From contig JAHBTU010000002.1 in NCBI GenBank assembly GCA_019638455.1, positions 1,398,501 to 1,462,500 of the forward strand: 64,000 nt of DNA, given 5' to 3'. A program made the position numbers and the translations under genes. This DNA comes from Saprospiraceae bacterium (GTDB lineage: Bacteria > Bacteroidota > Bacteroidia > Chitinophagales > Saprospiraceae). The notes beneath the pieces were generated by a model that had not been told where the DNA came from, did no database searches, and worked only from the letters and a program-made list of their open reading frames with translations. Of this stretch, positions 24,779 through 33,039 are shown in pieces; the stretch's first letter is position 1; the number at the start of each line of letters is the position of its first letter.

Positions 24779-25600
24779 ATGAGATTGCTCAATTGCACCC
24801 TCTGCGCACTTGTGTTGCTTGTGTCCAGCCAATCACTTTTGGCACAAACCACCGCCACCCCACCGCCGCCTACCAACTACTACATCGTGGACTACATGAA
24901 AGCCAAGCCCGGTCATGCGGGCGACTACGTCCGGCTTGAAAGAACCGTGTGGAAAGACCTCCACAAAGCCCGCATCAAAAAAGGTGGCTCCCAGACCGCT
25001 TGGTGGTTTCTCGAAGTGCGAATGCCGAGCGGCGCGAGCGTGGAGTACGATTATGTGACCGTCACCACCGTGTCGGGCTGGAACGGCATTGACAGCCTTT
25101 ACAACAGCTGGGATGATGTTTTTCGGAAAATGTCCGCAGAACAAGCCAAGCATGTGGACTCGACCGAGATGTTCCGCACCCTCGTGCGCACGGAGATTTA
25201 CATGGACGTGGACGCGGTTTTCAAAAACGCTCCCGGCACTGTGCCGCCGCCGAAATTTTGGTTTTACAATTACATGGACGTGCCCGACGGCAAATGGGAC
25301 GACTATGTGAAAATGGAAAAAGAAATCGCCCGCCCCGTGCATTTGGAACAATGCCTCAACGGCCACCGGGCTGGCTGGGGGCTGTACAGTCTCGTCTTCC
25401 CTTCAGGCTCAGAAATGAAATACGAAGCCGTCACCATTGATTTTTTCGACAAATGGGGCGATGTGGTGGCCGACGACTTCGCTGCAATTTTTAAAAAAGT
25501 GCACCCGACCAAAAAGATGGAGGACGTAAGCAAAACCATTGAAGCCTCCCGCAAACTGGCACGCACCGAAGTGTGGGTGCTGCTCGATTACGCGCAGTAG
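24779..25600 (+). CDS. Secreted protein with two related alpha/beta domains
   Basis: A 273-aa exported protein. The start at 24779 (MRLLNCTLCALVLLVSSQSL) gives a normal signal peptide ending before QTTATPPPP. The upstream open frame from 24560 has no such feature. The mature part contains two similar halves: NYYIVDYMKAKPGHAGDYVR...LEVRMPSGASVEYDYVTVTTV and FWFYNYMDVPDGKWDDYVKM...LVFPSGSEMKYEAVTIDFF, each about 100 residues. The pattern suggests tandem ferredoxin-like (dimeric barrel, NIPSNAP-like) domains. No catalytic residues are obvious. A family D palindrome begins 18 bases after the stop. Confidence 0.7.
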   Translation: MRLLNCTLCALVLLVSSQSLLAQTTATPPPPTNYYIVDYMKAKPGHAGDYVRLERTVWKDLHKARIKKGGSQTAWWFLEVRMPSGASVEYDYVTVTTVSGWNGIDSLYNSWDDVFRKMSAEQAKHVDSTEMFRTLVRTEIYMDVDAVFKNAPGTVPPPKFWFYNYMDVPDGKWDDYVKMEKEIARPVHLEQCLNGHRAGWGLYSLVFPSGSEMKYEAVTIDFFDKWGDVVADDFAAIFKKVHPTKKMEDVSKTIEASRKLARTEVWVLLDYAQ

Positions 25601-25617
25601 GCTTAGACTGATTCAGG

Positions 25618-25758
25618 CTGTCTCAAAAGGTTGATAAAGTTGATACGGTTGATGAAAGTTGATATGTGGAGTGAAAAACGGCATGAATCTCTGCCTTTCC
25701 GAATCAAAATATCAACCTTCATAAACTTTGTTAAACCCTCATCAACCTTTTGGAACAG
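25618..25758. repeat. 141-bp palindromic repeat (family D), copy 2
   Basis: It has the same start (CTGTCTCAAAAGG) and length as the copy at 11380-11520, with about five base differences. It is placed between the stop at 25600 and the lipoprotein gene at 25831. Confidence 0.85.
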
Positions 25759-25830
25759 CGTCAATTCCTTCAGAAGGGCTAACCGAAGAATTCATTGTCA
25801 ATTATTCAGTTCATCTAAATCTTTTCAAGA

Positions 25831-26307
25831 ATGAAATCAACCACTTTTTTGCCCGTCTTTGCGGTGAGTGTGTTCGCATTCGCTTCGTGCCAACAAACCC
25901 CGCCATCTCCGGCTGCACCCGACCTCGCCAAAATCCGCACCGAAATACAGGCGATGGAAAATGCTTATGCCGTTGCGATGAACGCCAAAGATGCAGGCGC
26001 CATAGTGGTTTACTATGCCGACGATGCGGTGAGCCTGCCCAACAATGCGCCCATCCTTTCCGGAAAAGAAGCCATTTTGAACGACTTAAAGAACCAAATC
26101 GCAAGCGACACCTCTAAAACGACGGCTTCTTTTGAAGTAATGGACGTTTTTGCGGCAGGAGACCTGGTGGTCGAGACGGGGAAATCCACTTTCAAAGACG
26201 TGAGTGGGGCGGTGGTCAGGACTGGCAAGTATATGTCCCTGTTTGAAAAACGCGACGGGAAATACGTCTGCATCCGGGACATTTACAACGACGACAAAAA
26301 GCAATAG
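25831..26307 (+). CDS. NTF2-like (DUF4440/SnoaL-type) lipoprotein
   Basis: A 158-aa lipoprotein with lipobox FASC (Cys20) followed by QQTPPSP. The mature domain has the cone-shaped NTF2-like pattern: a first helix IRTEIQAMENAYAVAMNAKD, then AGAIVVYYADDAVSLPNNAP and SGKEAILNDL, and end strands KYMSLFEKRDGKYVCIRDIY. These proteins bind or modify small molecules; the ligand is unknown. It is followed by a perfect hairpin and a second NTF2-like lipoprotein gene. Confidence 0.75.
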   Translation: MKSTTFLPVFAVSVFAFASCQQTPPSPAAPDLAKIRTEIQAMENAYAVAMNAKDAGAIVVYYADDAVSLPNNAPILSGKEAILNDLKNQIASDTSKTTASFEVMDVFAAGDLVVETGKSTFKDVSGAVVRTGKYMSLFEKRDGKYVCIRDIYNDDKKQ

Positions 26308-26338
26308 CGTACGCTAAAAGCGGTGGCGTGTGACGATA

Positions 26339-26369
26339 GTCGTGGCACAACTTCGAGTTGTGCCACGAC
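26339..26369. terminator. Perfect 14-bp hairpin between two lipoprotein genes
   Basis: GTCGTGGCACAACT-TCG-AGTTGTGCCACGAC is a perfect stem with a TCG loop. No T-tract follows directly (CTCCTTTC), so it could attenuate transcription or stabilise the upstream transcript rather than terminate it. Confidence 0.5.
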
Positions 26370-26406
26370 CTCCTTTCACCTTTTTCACTCAAAAATTAAA
26401 ACATCC

Positions 26407-27003
26407 ATGACAAAACGTTCGAGTTTCTTCATCTTCTTTTCAGCCTTAGCAGCCCTGCTCTTTACCATCGCCTGCAACGCTCCTGCTGCTGAAAAACCTG
26501 CCCCAGCGCCAGCCGCCAATTCAGACGTTGCCCTCGCGCCTGCCGAGTACGCCGACCTGAGCAAAAAGGCTTTGGAACACCTCACAAAATTCGAGTTCGA
26601 TGCTTGGGGCACCATGCTCGCCGACACCGTACAATACAATTTCCCGAACGGCGACGAGCAAACGCGCACCAAATTGACAGGCAAACAAGCCGTGCTCGAC
26701 TGGTGGAAAAACTGGCAACAAACGTCCGGCATTCAATCCATGACGACCGACCGGCTGAATCAATATTCATTGGAAGTGTCCAAAAGTCAATTGCCAGGCG
26801 GCCTGACGGGCGTTTTCAGTTACGCTTATTTTTCGAACAAAATGGTCTTCAACGGAACGCCTGTCTCCGTCAGAATGAACTTCATCGCTCATTTCAATAA
26901 GGACAAAAAGATTGACAGGTACTTCACTTACTACGACCGGCAGCCCATCATCGAGGCCATGGGCGGGAAAAATTTGCTGAAAGAAGTACCAGCGACGAAG
27001 TAG
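26407..27003 (+). CDS. NTF2-like (SnoaL-type) lipoprotein
   Basis: A 198-aa lipoprotein; the start at 26407 gives MTKRSSFFIFFSALAALL and lipobox TIAC (Cys23). An alanine/proline linker (PAAEKPAPAPAAN) leads to an NTF2-like domain (LSKKALEHLTKFEFDAWGTM, LTGKQAVLDWWKNWQQ, MNFIAHFNKDKKIDRYFTYY). It is similar in plan to the lipoprotein 100 bases upstream, so the two may have arisen by duplication, though the sequences have diverged strongly. A strong terminator follows. Confidence 0.75.
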   Translation: MTKRSSFFIFFSALAALLFTIACNAPAAEKPAPAPAANSDVALAPAEYADLSKKALEHLTKFEFDAWGTMLADTVQYNFPNGDEQTRTKLTGKQAVLDWWKNWQQTSGIQSMTTDRLNQYSLEVSKSQLPGGLTGVFSYAYFSNKMVFNGTPVSVRMNFIAHFNKDKKIDRYFTYYDRQPIIEAMGGKNLLKEVPATK

Positions 27004-27026
27004 TTGTAACACGTTGGTCTTTAGAC

Positions 27027-27065
27027 AAAAAAAAGCCGCGCGGCACACGCTGCGCGGCTTTTTTT
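27027..27065 (+). terminator. Rho-independent terminator after the NTF2-like lipoprotein
   Basis: GCCGCGC...GCGCGGC is flanked by AAAAAAAA on the left and TTTTTTT on the right. The stem is at 27035-27058, 31 bases after the stop at 27003. The A/T flanks let it work in both directions. Confidence 0.9.
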
Positions 27066-27159
27066 CATACTAAAACTCTAAGAAGTTGTCTCATGAAAAT
27101 CCAAAACAAACCGGAACACATTTTTCCAAAACACGCCCCGTTCGCAAAATGTCGCCGTG

Positions 27160-27777
27160 TCAGTTTCTCTCCAAACGCACCGTGACGACCGCCCCCCGAC
27201 CCGGCGCGGAATCGAACTGCACGGTGCCGCCGAGGTAGCGCACCCGCGATTCGACGCTTTTGAGTCCCATGCCGCCACTTTGCAGCGCCACTTCGGGGGC
27301 GAACCCCATGCCGTTGTCCTCCAAGCGGAGGGTGGACTGTTGGCCGAGGCTTTCGAGGCTTACGCGGATTTTGGCGGCGGCGGCGTGTTTCACGGCATTG
27401 TGGATAAGTTCTTGCACGATGCGGAACAGCATGGTTTCGCGGGCTTCGTCGGGACGTTCGTGCCAGTTGGCGGCTTGGATGGAAATATCGAGTTGCTGCG
27501 TGGTGGCGCGCAAGGTCTCGGCAAGGTCTTCCAGCGCGGCCACAAGGCCGAATCTGGCGAGTGCCGAGGGCATCATGTTGTGCGAAATGCGCCGCACCTC
27601 GTCGCAGGCGTCGTCAATCATTTCCCCGGCGCGTTGGTAGGCTTTGAGTGCTTCCAATTGGCGCACCTGCTCCTGAATGACGTTGAAATGCAGTTTGATG
27701 GTGGTGGGCGGGCCGCCGAGGCCGTCGTGCAAATCCTTGTCGATGCGCTTTCGTTCTATTTCCTGACCGTTGAGCAT
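27160..27777 (-). CDS. Truncated sensor histidine kinase (HisKA_3 and HATPase core only), probably a gene remnant
   Basis: About 205 aa of a NarL/LytS-type histidine kinase: phosphoacceptor motif ERKRIDKDLHDGLGG, then N box HNAVKHA, G1 DNGMGF and G2 GGMGLKSVESR. The sensor part is missing. The open frame ends inside a MITE-like element (27807-27925), and the next gene upstream is the 3' end of ompA, so the kinase has lost its 5' portion. GGPPTT replaces the GGLLS type of sequence after the phosphoacceptor histidine. The ATP-binding domain looks intact, so a soluble stand-alone kinase is possible, but a decaying pseudogene is more likely. No response regulator is nearby. Confidence 0.65.
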   Translation of the reverse strand: MLNGQEIERKRIDKDLHDGLGGPPTTIKLHFNVIQEQVRQLEALKAYQRAGEMIDDACDEVRRISHNMMPSALARFGLVAALEDLAETLRATTQQLDISIQAANWHERPDEARETMLFRIVQELIHNAVKHAAAAKIRVSLESLGQQSTLRLEDNGMGFAPEVALQSGGMGLKSVESRVRYLGGTVQFDSAPGRGAVVTVRLERN

Positions 27778-27806
27778 GGGCACAGCGTTCCGGCGTACAC
27801 AAGCGA

Positions 27807-27925
27807 CCACACTACTGGCCAATTTCAAATTTGCCACGAAGTCGCAAAGCAAAACACTCATTGATTTTGTCGCATTTTGTGCCCTATGTGTCCTTTCAGC
27901 ACGAAAATAATGTCCAGTAGTGTGG
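27807..27925. mobile_element. MITE-like element (family E), copy 2, next to the truncated kinase
   Basis: A 119-bp element with perfect 12-bp terminal inverted repeats CCACACTACTGG and CCAGTAGTGTGG. Its interior is related to the copy at 15710-15832 in inverted orientation. No clear target duplication is seen here. It separates the kinase remnant from ompA. Confidence 0.75.
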
Positions 27926-27939
27926 TGATGGCCTCTGGT

Positions 27940-29484
27940 TCATTGCCGTATGAAATGCACCTCTACTCTGCGCTGAAGCTGCTGATTGAGCAGGGGGTCT
28001 TTGGAAAGGATATCGCCCTCTGCCGGGCGGGTGGAGCCAAAGCCCTGATACTTCAAGCGGTCGGCGGCGATGCCTTTTGACAAGAGATAGTCATAGATTT
28101 TTTTGGCGCGGCGTTGCGACACATCGCCCGAGGGGTCGTCGCTCGCGTCAGCGGTGTGGCCAGAAATCTGGGCTTTCAGGCTGGGGTCTTTTTTGAGGGT
28201 TTCCACGATTTCGTCGAGCGTTTCGTCGGAGGTTCTGTACCAAGTGTCCTGCGAGGAGCGGAAATAGACAGCCTTGTCGGGAGGTGGCAGGGCAGGGCAG
28301 CCTTTTTGCTCCGCTATGCCGGCCACGTCGGGGCATTTGTCGTCCTTGTCGGGTATGCCATCGCCGTCGCGGTCGGGGCATCCGCCGAGTTCGACTGGGC
28401 CGGGCGCGTCAGGGCAGCGGTCGTCGCCATCCGCGATGCCGTCGCCGTCGCGGTCGGGCGGGGGGCAGCCACGGTAAGCCGCCAGCCCCGGCTCGTCGGG
28501 GCATTTGTCGTCCTTGTCAGGTACGCCGTCGTCGTCGGTATCCGGGCAACCCGCGAATTCGGCCAGTCCCGGCTCATCGGGGCATTTGTCGTTTCCGTCG
28601 GCGATGCCGTCGCCGTCGCGGTCGGGGCAGCCCCTCAGGCTTCTCAGACCCGGCACGGTGGGGCAATCGTCGTCGGTGTCCAGGACCCCGTCTTTGTCGC
28701 TGTCGGCAAAAAGGTCTCTGTTTTTGGGTGGTGGGGGTTCCTTTTTTTCGTCTTTTTTGGCGATGGGCTTGTTTTTCGTCTTGTTCTTGTCGAAAGGATA
28801 GCTGAACCCAATTTGGGCGGTGAAGAACCAATCAGGCTTGTCGGGATTGCCCACAAAGCTCACGCCATCGAGATAGTCGGAATAAGTGGGGCGCAGGGCT
28901 GCTTCCAAGCTAAAAGTGCTGTGGTCTTTGAGCAAAAAACGCAAGCCGACACCGACTGGCGTGACGATATGTGCTCGCTTGGTCTTTGCACTTTTGTCTT
29001 TCGCCACGAGTTCGGGATTGCTCAAATCGTTGTTGTTCCAGTCCACCATCGGGTCCACAAAGGCCCAACCCGCACCCACTAGGACATAGGGCGACACCAC
29101 CCGCCGCGCCCGCAGGTTTTTTACACCCGAAGGGTACATCCCGAGGGGATAGTATTCGCTCAGCACGGTGAACTCCAGCAACTTGCTCTCGAAATAAATG
29201 CCGCGCAACGGGCGCCATTCCGGTTCGGTGAAGTTCTTGTCGTCGCCCGCCAATTTCCCTGCGAGCATATTGAACCGCACCGCGAAGTTGTTGCTCAGGT
29301 TGCGGCGGAAATAGCCAGCGGCGGAAAAGTGAATCTCTCGAAAGCCAGCGTTGACTTTGAGCGCGTCCAAATCGCCTTGATAAGAGGTAATGCCGAGCGA
29401 ACCACCAAAATCCCAATTGAACGGCACTTGAGCGGATGAGTCAAAAAATAGCAGTAGATAAAAAATAGGTAAGCATTTTTTCAT
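27940..29484 (-). CDS. OmpA-family outer-membrane protein with thrombospondin type 3 repeats
   Basis: A 514-aa protein. The start at 29484 gives signal peptide MKKCLPIFYLLLFFDSSAQ; ATG 29493 adds three residues. Residues 20-240 form a beta barrel (YLDGVSFVGNP..WFFTAQIGFSYPF). A basic/proline linker leads to five calcium-binding TSP3 repeats (DSDKDGVLDTDDDCP, DRDGDGIADGNDKCP and others). A C-terminal OmpA peptidoglycan-binding domain follows (ISGHTADASDDPSGDVSQRR, then AKKIYDYLLSKGI). It tethers the outer membrane to peptidoglycan. The TSP3 linker is typical of Bacteroidota members. The terminal residues lie 15 bases from the MITE. Confidence 0.9.
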   Translation of the reverse strand: MKKCLPIFYLLLFFDSSAQVPFNWDFGGSLGITSYQGDLDALKVNAGFREIHFSAAGYFRRNLSNNFAVRFNMLAGKLAGDDKNFTEPEWRPLRGIYFESKLLEFTVLSEYYPLGMYPSGVKNLRARRVVSPYVLVGAGWAFVDPMVDWNNNDLSNPELVAKDKSAKTKRAHIVTPVGVGLRFLLKDHSTFSLEAALRPTYSDYLDGVSFVGNPDKPDWFFTAQIGFSYPFDKNKTKNKPIAKKDEKKEPPPPKNRDLFADSDKDGVLDTDDDCPTVPGLRSLRGCPDRDGDGIADGNDKCPDEPGLAEFAGCPDTDDDGVPDKDDKCPDEPGLAAYRGCPPPDRDGDGIADGDDRCPDAPGPVELGGCPDRDGDGIPDKDDKCPDVAGIAEQKGCPALPPPDKAVYFRSSQDTWYRTSDETLDEIVETLKKDPSLKAQISGHTADASDDPSGDVSQRRAKKIYDYLLSKGIAADRLKYQGFGSTRPAEGDILSKDPLLNQQLQRRVEVHFIRQ

Positions 29485-29807
29485 GGCAGTCATTGTGAAG
29501 GTGCCTGCAAGATTAAGGCAGACATTTTTGCGGGAAATGAAGCTGTTTTTTTGTGATGCTGGCAGGTCAAAAAGTCTGCCATGTTATATCGTTTTAAAAA
29601 CAGAAGAGCGCAATTTCGGGTTGTTCGCGCAATTTGCGCGAAAAATGAAAAAGAGGCATGGGCATCCCGCTCCTTTGCGCGTTCGATGGCGCGTCTTTAA
29701 TCCCCATTAACTTTTTTAAACAGCCGCTCTACAGCCGGATGCCGTAGTTTTGCCCCTGTTTTCCCGATTTTTTTTATTGAAATAACATCCGATTTTTTAA
29801 TTCTGAT
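29485..29807. other. Intergenic region between divergent ompA and tlpA-like genes
   Basis: It has the moderate AT content expected of a divergent promoter region. TAGTTTTG at 29745-29752 is a candidate -7 box for the thioredoxin gene. No repeat or open frame of note was seen. Confidence 0.4.
29745..29752 (+). promoter_or_regulatory. Candidate -7 promoter box (TAGTTTTG) for the TlpA-like gene
   Basis: TAGTTTTG matches TAnnTTTG and lies 55 bases upstream of the ATG at 29808. No -33 element is apparent. Confidence 0.3.
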
Positions 29808-31208
29808 ATGAAAAAACGACTCCTCCCGCTTTTCTTGCTGCTCGCTCATTTCTCTTTTGCGCAGCAAGCCACCAAAACCTCCGCCAAAGCCAACACGCCC
29901 GCCACCGGGCAAATCTCGCTCGTCTGCAAAATACTGGATATGCCCCCCGGTGTGGATAGCATCAACCTCTACGAATACGCTGGCCTCGCCAATCGTGTCG
30001 TGGCGCGGGCGGGCCGTCGCCTGCCCGACAGTGCTTTTGTGTTCAGGCTGCCCGCCTCCAAGGCTCGCTACTATGGGGTCGGCTTGGCCGAAAACGCCTT
30101 GGCCAAAGTGGTGCTCGGCGAGGAAAACGACGTGACCTTGTGGGCCAATGCCAACTACCTCGACAAAGGCCGCACAGTCAACTCCGCCGCAAACAAAGCC
30201 CGCGAACAGGTCGTCAGGCAAATAGAGGCCTTCCAAGCCGAGAGCGACGAGCTCCGCAACCTGTTTTTCAATACCCTCCAAACCACCGACCGCAAAGCCA
30301 TCGAAGAACGCGCCACCCAACTCAACCAGCAAAAGAAACGCTTCCTCGACTCGCTCCAAACCGCCAACCCCATGTTTTGGCGCTCCGCAAGCCTTCAAGT
30401 AGCACCAGAGTTCGTGGCCGAAAAAAACGCCGCCCGCACCGAACTGGATTTCATCGCCACCAACCACTTCCGACACGCCGACCTCACCGACAAGGCTTAC
30501 GAGGAAATCCCCGACGTGTACAATGCCTTTGAGCAATACGTCATCCTCCTCGCTCAACGCGGCGCCAACGAAACCTTCCTCAAATCCGCCATCGAGCAAC
30601 AATTGGCCAAAGTGCCCGCCAACACCAAAACCTACCGGCTGGCCCTGGGCGGCGTTGTCTCCGGCCTCAAAACACTCAACAACCCCAGCGCCTCGGCCTA
30701 CACCGGCAAATATCTCGACCTCTACCGCAACGACACCTGGGGCGAAATAGGCCGCCTCGACTACGAAATGAAAAAAGCGGGCACACACATACCCGGCTAC
30801 GAAGCCCCCGACCTCGTGGGCATGACCCCCGACAGCACCAGCTGGTCGCTCAAGCAAATGCGCGGCAAAATCGTCCTCATTGACTTCTGGGCCAGCTGGT
30901 GCGGCCCCTGCCGCAAAGAAAACCCCAACGTGGTGGCCCAGTACAACAAGTACAAAAACAAAGGCTTCGACATACTCGGCGTGAGCCTCGACCGCGACTA
31001 CAACGCTTGGCTGAGAGCCATCGAACAAGACGGCCTCCCCTGGCGCCACATCAGCGACCTCAAAGGCTGGCAAAGCGCCCACGCGGCCCTCTATTCCGTC
31101 ACCTCCATCCCCCAAACGCTGCTGGTGGACCGCGAAGGCAAAATCATCGCCCGCAACCTGCGCGGCGAGCAGTTGGGCCAAAAACTGCAAGAGATTTTTG
31201 GGGAATAA
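29808..31208 (+). CDS. TlpA-like thioredoxin-family protein
   Basis: A 466-aa exported thiol-disulfide protein. Signal peptide MKKRLLPLFLLLAHFSFA is followed by about 300 residues of the N-terminal region typical of Bacteroidota TlpA/ResA proteins (DUF4369-like; GVGLAENALAKVVLGEEN). The C-terminal thioredoxin domain has DFWASWCGPCRKENP (redox CGPC) and cis-proline region SIPQTLLVD. It acts in the periplasm, likely keeping substrate cysteines reduced during cytochrome or envelope-protein maturation. It precedes trhO by 83 bases; the gap is filled by short ACGGTGTACCG-type repeats. Confidence 0.88.
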   Translation: MKKRLLPLFLLLAHFSFAQQATKTSAKANTPATGQISLVCKILDMPPGVDSINLYEYAGLANRVVARAGRRLPDSAFVFRLPASKARYYGVGLAENALAKVVLGEENDVTLWANANYLDKGRTVNSAANKAREQVVRQIEAFQAESDELRNLFFNTLQTTDRKAIEERATQLNQQKKRFLDSLQTANPMFWRSASLQVAPEFVAEKNAARTELDFIATNHFRHADLTDKAYEEIPDVYNAFEQYVILLAQRGANETFLKSAIEQQLAKVPANTKTYRLALGGVVSGLKTLNNPSASAYTGKYLDLYRNDTWGEIGRLDYEMKKAGTHIPGYEAPDLVGMTPDSTSWSLKQMRGKIVLIDFWASWCGPCRKENPNVVAQYNKYKNKGFDILGVSLDRDYNAWLRAIEQDGLPWRHISDLKGWQSAHAALYSVTSIPQTLLVDREGKIIARNLRGEQLGQKLQEIFGE

Positions 31209-31210
31209 CG

Positions 31211-31285
31211 GTTGACACTTGACGGAACACGGTGTACCGTCAACCGTGTTCCGTCAACCGTCAACCATGTACCGTGCACCGTCAA
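31211..31285. repeat. Short ACGGT/ACCGT repeat cluster upstream of trhO
   Basis: Variants of the word ACCGTCAACCGTGT and its complement (ACGGAACACGGTGTACCGT) follow each other and can pair as a hairpin. A related cluster, ACGGTGCACGGTTCACGGTG, lies at 45854-45880. Confidence 0.55.
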
Positions 31286-31291
31286 CCGCAC

Positions 31292-32350
31292 ATGAGCAAA
31301 CTACTCCACAACCGCGTCAACCGCCGCGAACTCAAAGAGCGCCTGCGCCAAAGCGACGAATGCCGCGTCACGCTTTCCTTCTACAAATATGTGCAACTGC
31401 CCGACCCGGCGGCTTTCCGCGACGAGCTGTTTTTGACCTATAAAAATCTGGGCGTGTTGGGCCGCATCTACGTCGCGCGTGAAGGCGTGAACGCGCAGCT
31501 CTCCGTGCCGGAGCAACAGTTTGAAGCCTTCAAGACGGCCATGAACCGCTGGGATTTCTTCCAACACCTGCGCCTCAACGTGGCGGTGGAAGCCGACGGC
31601 AAATCATTTTTCGCCCTCACCATCAAAGTCCGCGACAAAATCGTGGCCGATGGCATCGAAGACCCCACCTTCGACCCCTCCGACACTGGCATCCACCTCG
31701 ATGCCGAAAACTGGAACCGCCTTTCCGATGCTCCCGATGCCATCGTGGTGGATATGCGCAACCACTATGAAAGCGAGGTCGGCCATTTTGAAAACGCCCT
31801 CACCCCCGACGCGGCCACTTTTCGAGAAGAGCTCCCGATGGTGGCCGAAATGCTCGCCGACCAGAAAGACAAGAAGATACTGATGTACTGCACGGGTGGC
31901 ATTCGCTGCGAAAAGGCGAGCGCCTATCTGAAATACCGGGGATTTGAAAACGTGTTCCAACTCGAAGGCGGCATCATCGAGTACGCCCGGCAGGTGCAGG
32001 CCAAAGGCTTGAAAAACAAATTTTTGGGCAAAAATTTCGTCTTCGACGAGCGACTTGGCGAGCGCATCAGCCCCGACATCATCGCCCGCTGCCACCAGTG
32101 CGGCCAGCCCGCCGACTCGCACACCAACTGCGCCAACGACTTTTGCCACATCCTTTTCATCCAGTGCGACGAGTGCCGCGAACAGTATGAAGGCTGCTGC
32201 TCCGACAAATGCCTCGACTTCCACCGCCTGCCGCACGAGGAGCAAAAAGAACGCGCCCACACGGAGACCTTCAACGGCTCCACATTCGGGAAAGGCGTGT
32301 ACAAGGCCTTTCGGAAGTCAGCGCAGGTCTTGTCGCAGATGAAAAAGTAA
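31292..32350 (+). CDS. trhO: TrhO: tRNA uridine(34) hydroxylase (rhodanese family)
   Basis: A 352-aa cytoplasmic enzyme of the YceA/TrhO family that hydroxylates uridine 34 of tRNA to ho5U using oxygen. The start ATG at 31292 (MSKLLHNRVNRRELKERL) follows the short repeat cluster. The N-terminal UPF0176-type acylphosphatase-like region contains LGRIYVAREGVNAQLSVP, and the rhodanese domain contains MYCTGGIRCEKASAYLKYRG with its active-site cysteine. A C-terminal region has paired cysteines (CHQCGQPADSHTNCAN, FIQCDECREQYEGCCSDKCL) that probably bind zinc. The last 14 codons are the first unit of a 61-bp tandem repeat that continues past the stop. Confidence 0.92.
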   Translation: MSKLLHNRVNRRELKERLRQSDECRVTLSFYKYVQLPDPAAFRDELFLTYKNLGVLGRIYVAREGVNAQLSVPEQQFEAFKTAMNRWDFFQHLRLNVAVEADGKSFFALTIKVRDKIVADGIEDPTFDPSDTGIHLDAENWNRLSDAPDAIVVDMRNHYESEVGHFENALTPDAATFREELPMVAEMLADQKDKKILMYCTGGIRCEKASAYLKYRGFENVFQLEGGIIEYARQVQAKGLKNKFLGKNFVFDERLGERISPDIIARCHQCGQPADSHTNCANDFCHILFIQCDECREQYEGCCSDKCLDFHRLPHEEQKERAHTETFNGSTFGKGVYKAFRKSAQVLSQMKK

Positions 32351-32889
32351 CGCCAACTTTCAGTTGTCGCTTCGGAAGTCAGCGCAGGCCTTGTCGCAGA
32401 TGAAAAAGTAACGCCAACTTTCAGTTGGCGCTTCGGAAGTCAGCGCAGGCCTTGTCGCAGATGAAAAAGTAACGCCAACTTTCAGTTGTCGCTTCGGAAG
32501 TCAGCGCAGGCCTTGTCGCAGACGAAAAAGTAACGCCAACTTTCAGTTGGCGCTTCGGAAGTCAGCGCAGGCCTTGTCGCAGACGAAAAAGTAACGCCAA
32601 CTTTCAGTTGGCGCTTCGGAAGTCAGCGCAGGCCTTGTCGCAGACGAAAAAGTAACGCCAACTTTCAGTTGGCGCTTCGGAAGTCAGCGCAGGTCTTGTC
32701 GCAGATGAAAAAGTAACGCCAACTTTCAGTTGGCGCTTCGGAAGTCAGCGCAGGTCTTGTCGCAGATGAAAAAGTAACGCCAACTTTCAGTTGGCGCTTC
32801 GGAAGTCAGCGCAGGTCTTGTCGCAGACGAAAAAGTAACGCCAACTTTCAGTTGGCGCTTCGGAAGTCAGCGCAGGTCTTGTCGCAGAT
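32310..32889. repeat. Tandem array of a 61-bp unit copied from the 3' end of trhO
   Basis: The unit starts TTCGGAAGTCAGCGCAGG at 32310, 32371, 32432, 32493, 32554, 32615, 32676, 32737, 32798 and 32859, exactly 61 bases apart. Nine units are complete and the tenth is partial. Each contains the last codons of trhO, the stop (GAAAAAGTAA) and the hairpin CGCCAACT-TTC-AGTTGGCG. The first unit is the real gene end; the others are downstream. 61 is not a multiple of three, so the frame shifts in each copy. Variation is limited to a few positions (GGTC/GGCC, GATG/GACG, TTGG/TTGT). Confidence 0.95.
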
Positions 32890-32964
32890 AGAAAACCGAA
32901 AAAACCGAATAAGCCGACACCAACGAAAGTTTTCACGCCGATTCTGCCCCTCATGTGCGAACAA

Positions 32965-33005
32965 TAGAGCGCCCCGTCAGCATCAACTGACGGGGCGCTC
33001 TATTT
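32965..33005. terminator. Perfect 16-bp hairpin terminator between trhO and the CRISPR array
   Basis: TAGAGCGCCCCGTCAG-CATCAA-CTGACGGGGCGCTCTA is a perfect stem. TTTAAAA follows on the plus side and TTGTTC on the minus side. It can end trhO transcripts and, if the CRISPR array is read leftward, also the pre-crRNA. Confidence 0.85.
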
Positions 33006-33033
33006 AAAAGTAACGCCAACTTTCAGTTGGCGC
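33006..33033. repeat. Extra copy of the trhO-array hairpin next to the CRISPR array
   Basis: AAAAGTAACGCCAACTTTCA followed by GTTGGCGCT repeats the hairpin part of the 61-bp unit. It lies seven bases from the first CRISPR repeat and more than 100 bases from the rest of the tandem array. Confidence 0.8.
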
Positions 33034-33039
33034 TCCCAG

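Noticed and set aside
29697..31190. A 497-aa minus-strand frame opposite the TlpA-like gene
   Set aside because: A mirror frame rich in G, V, F and H. The plus strand has a signal peptide and CGPC motif.
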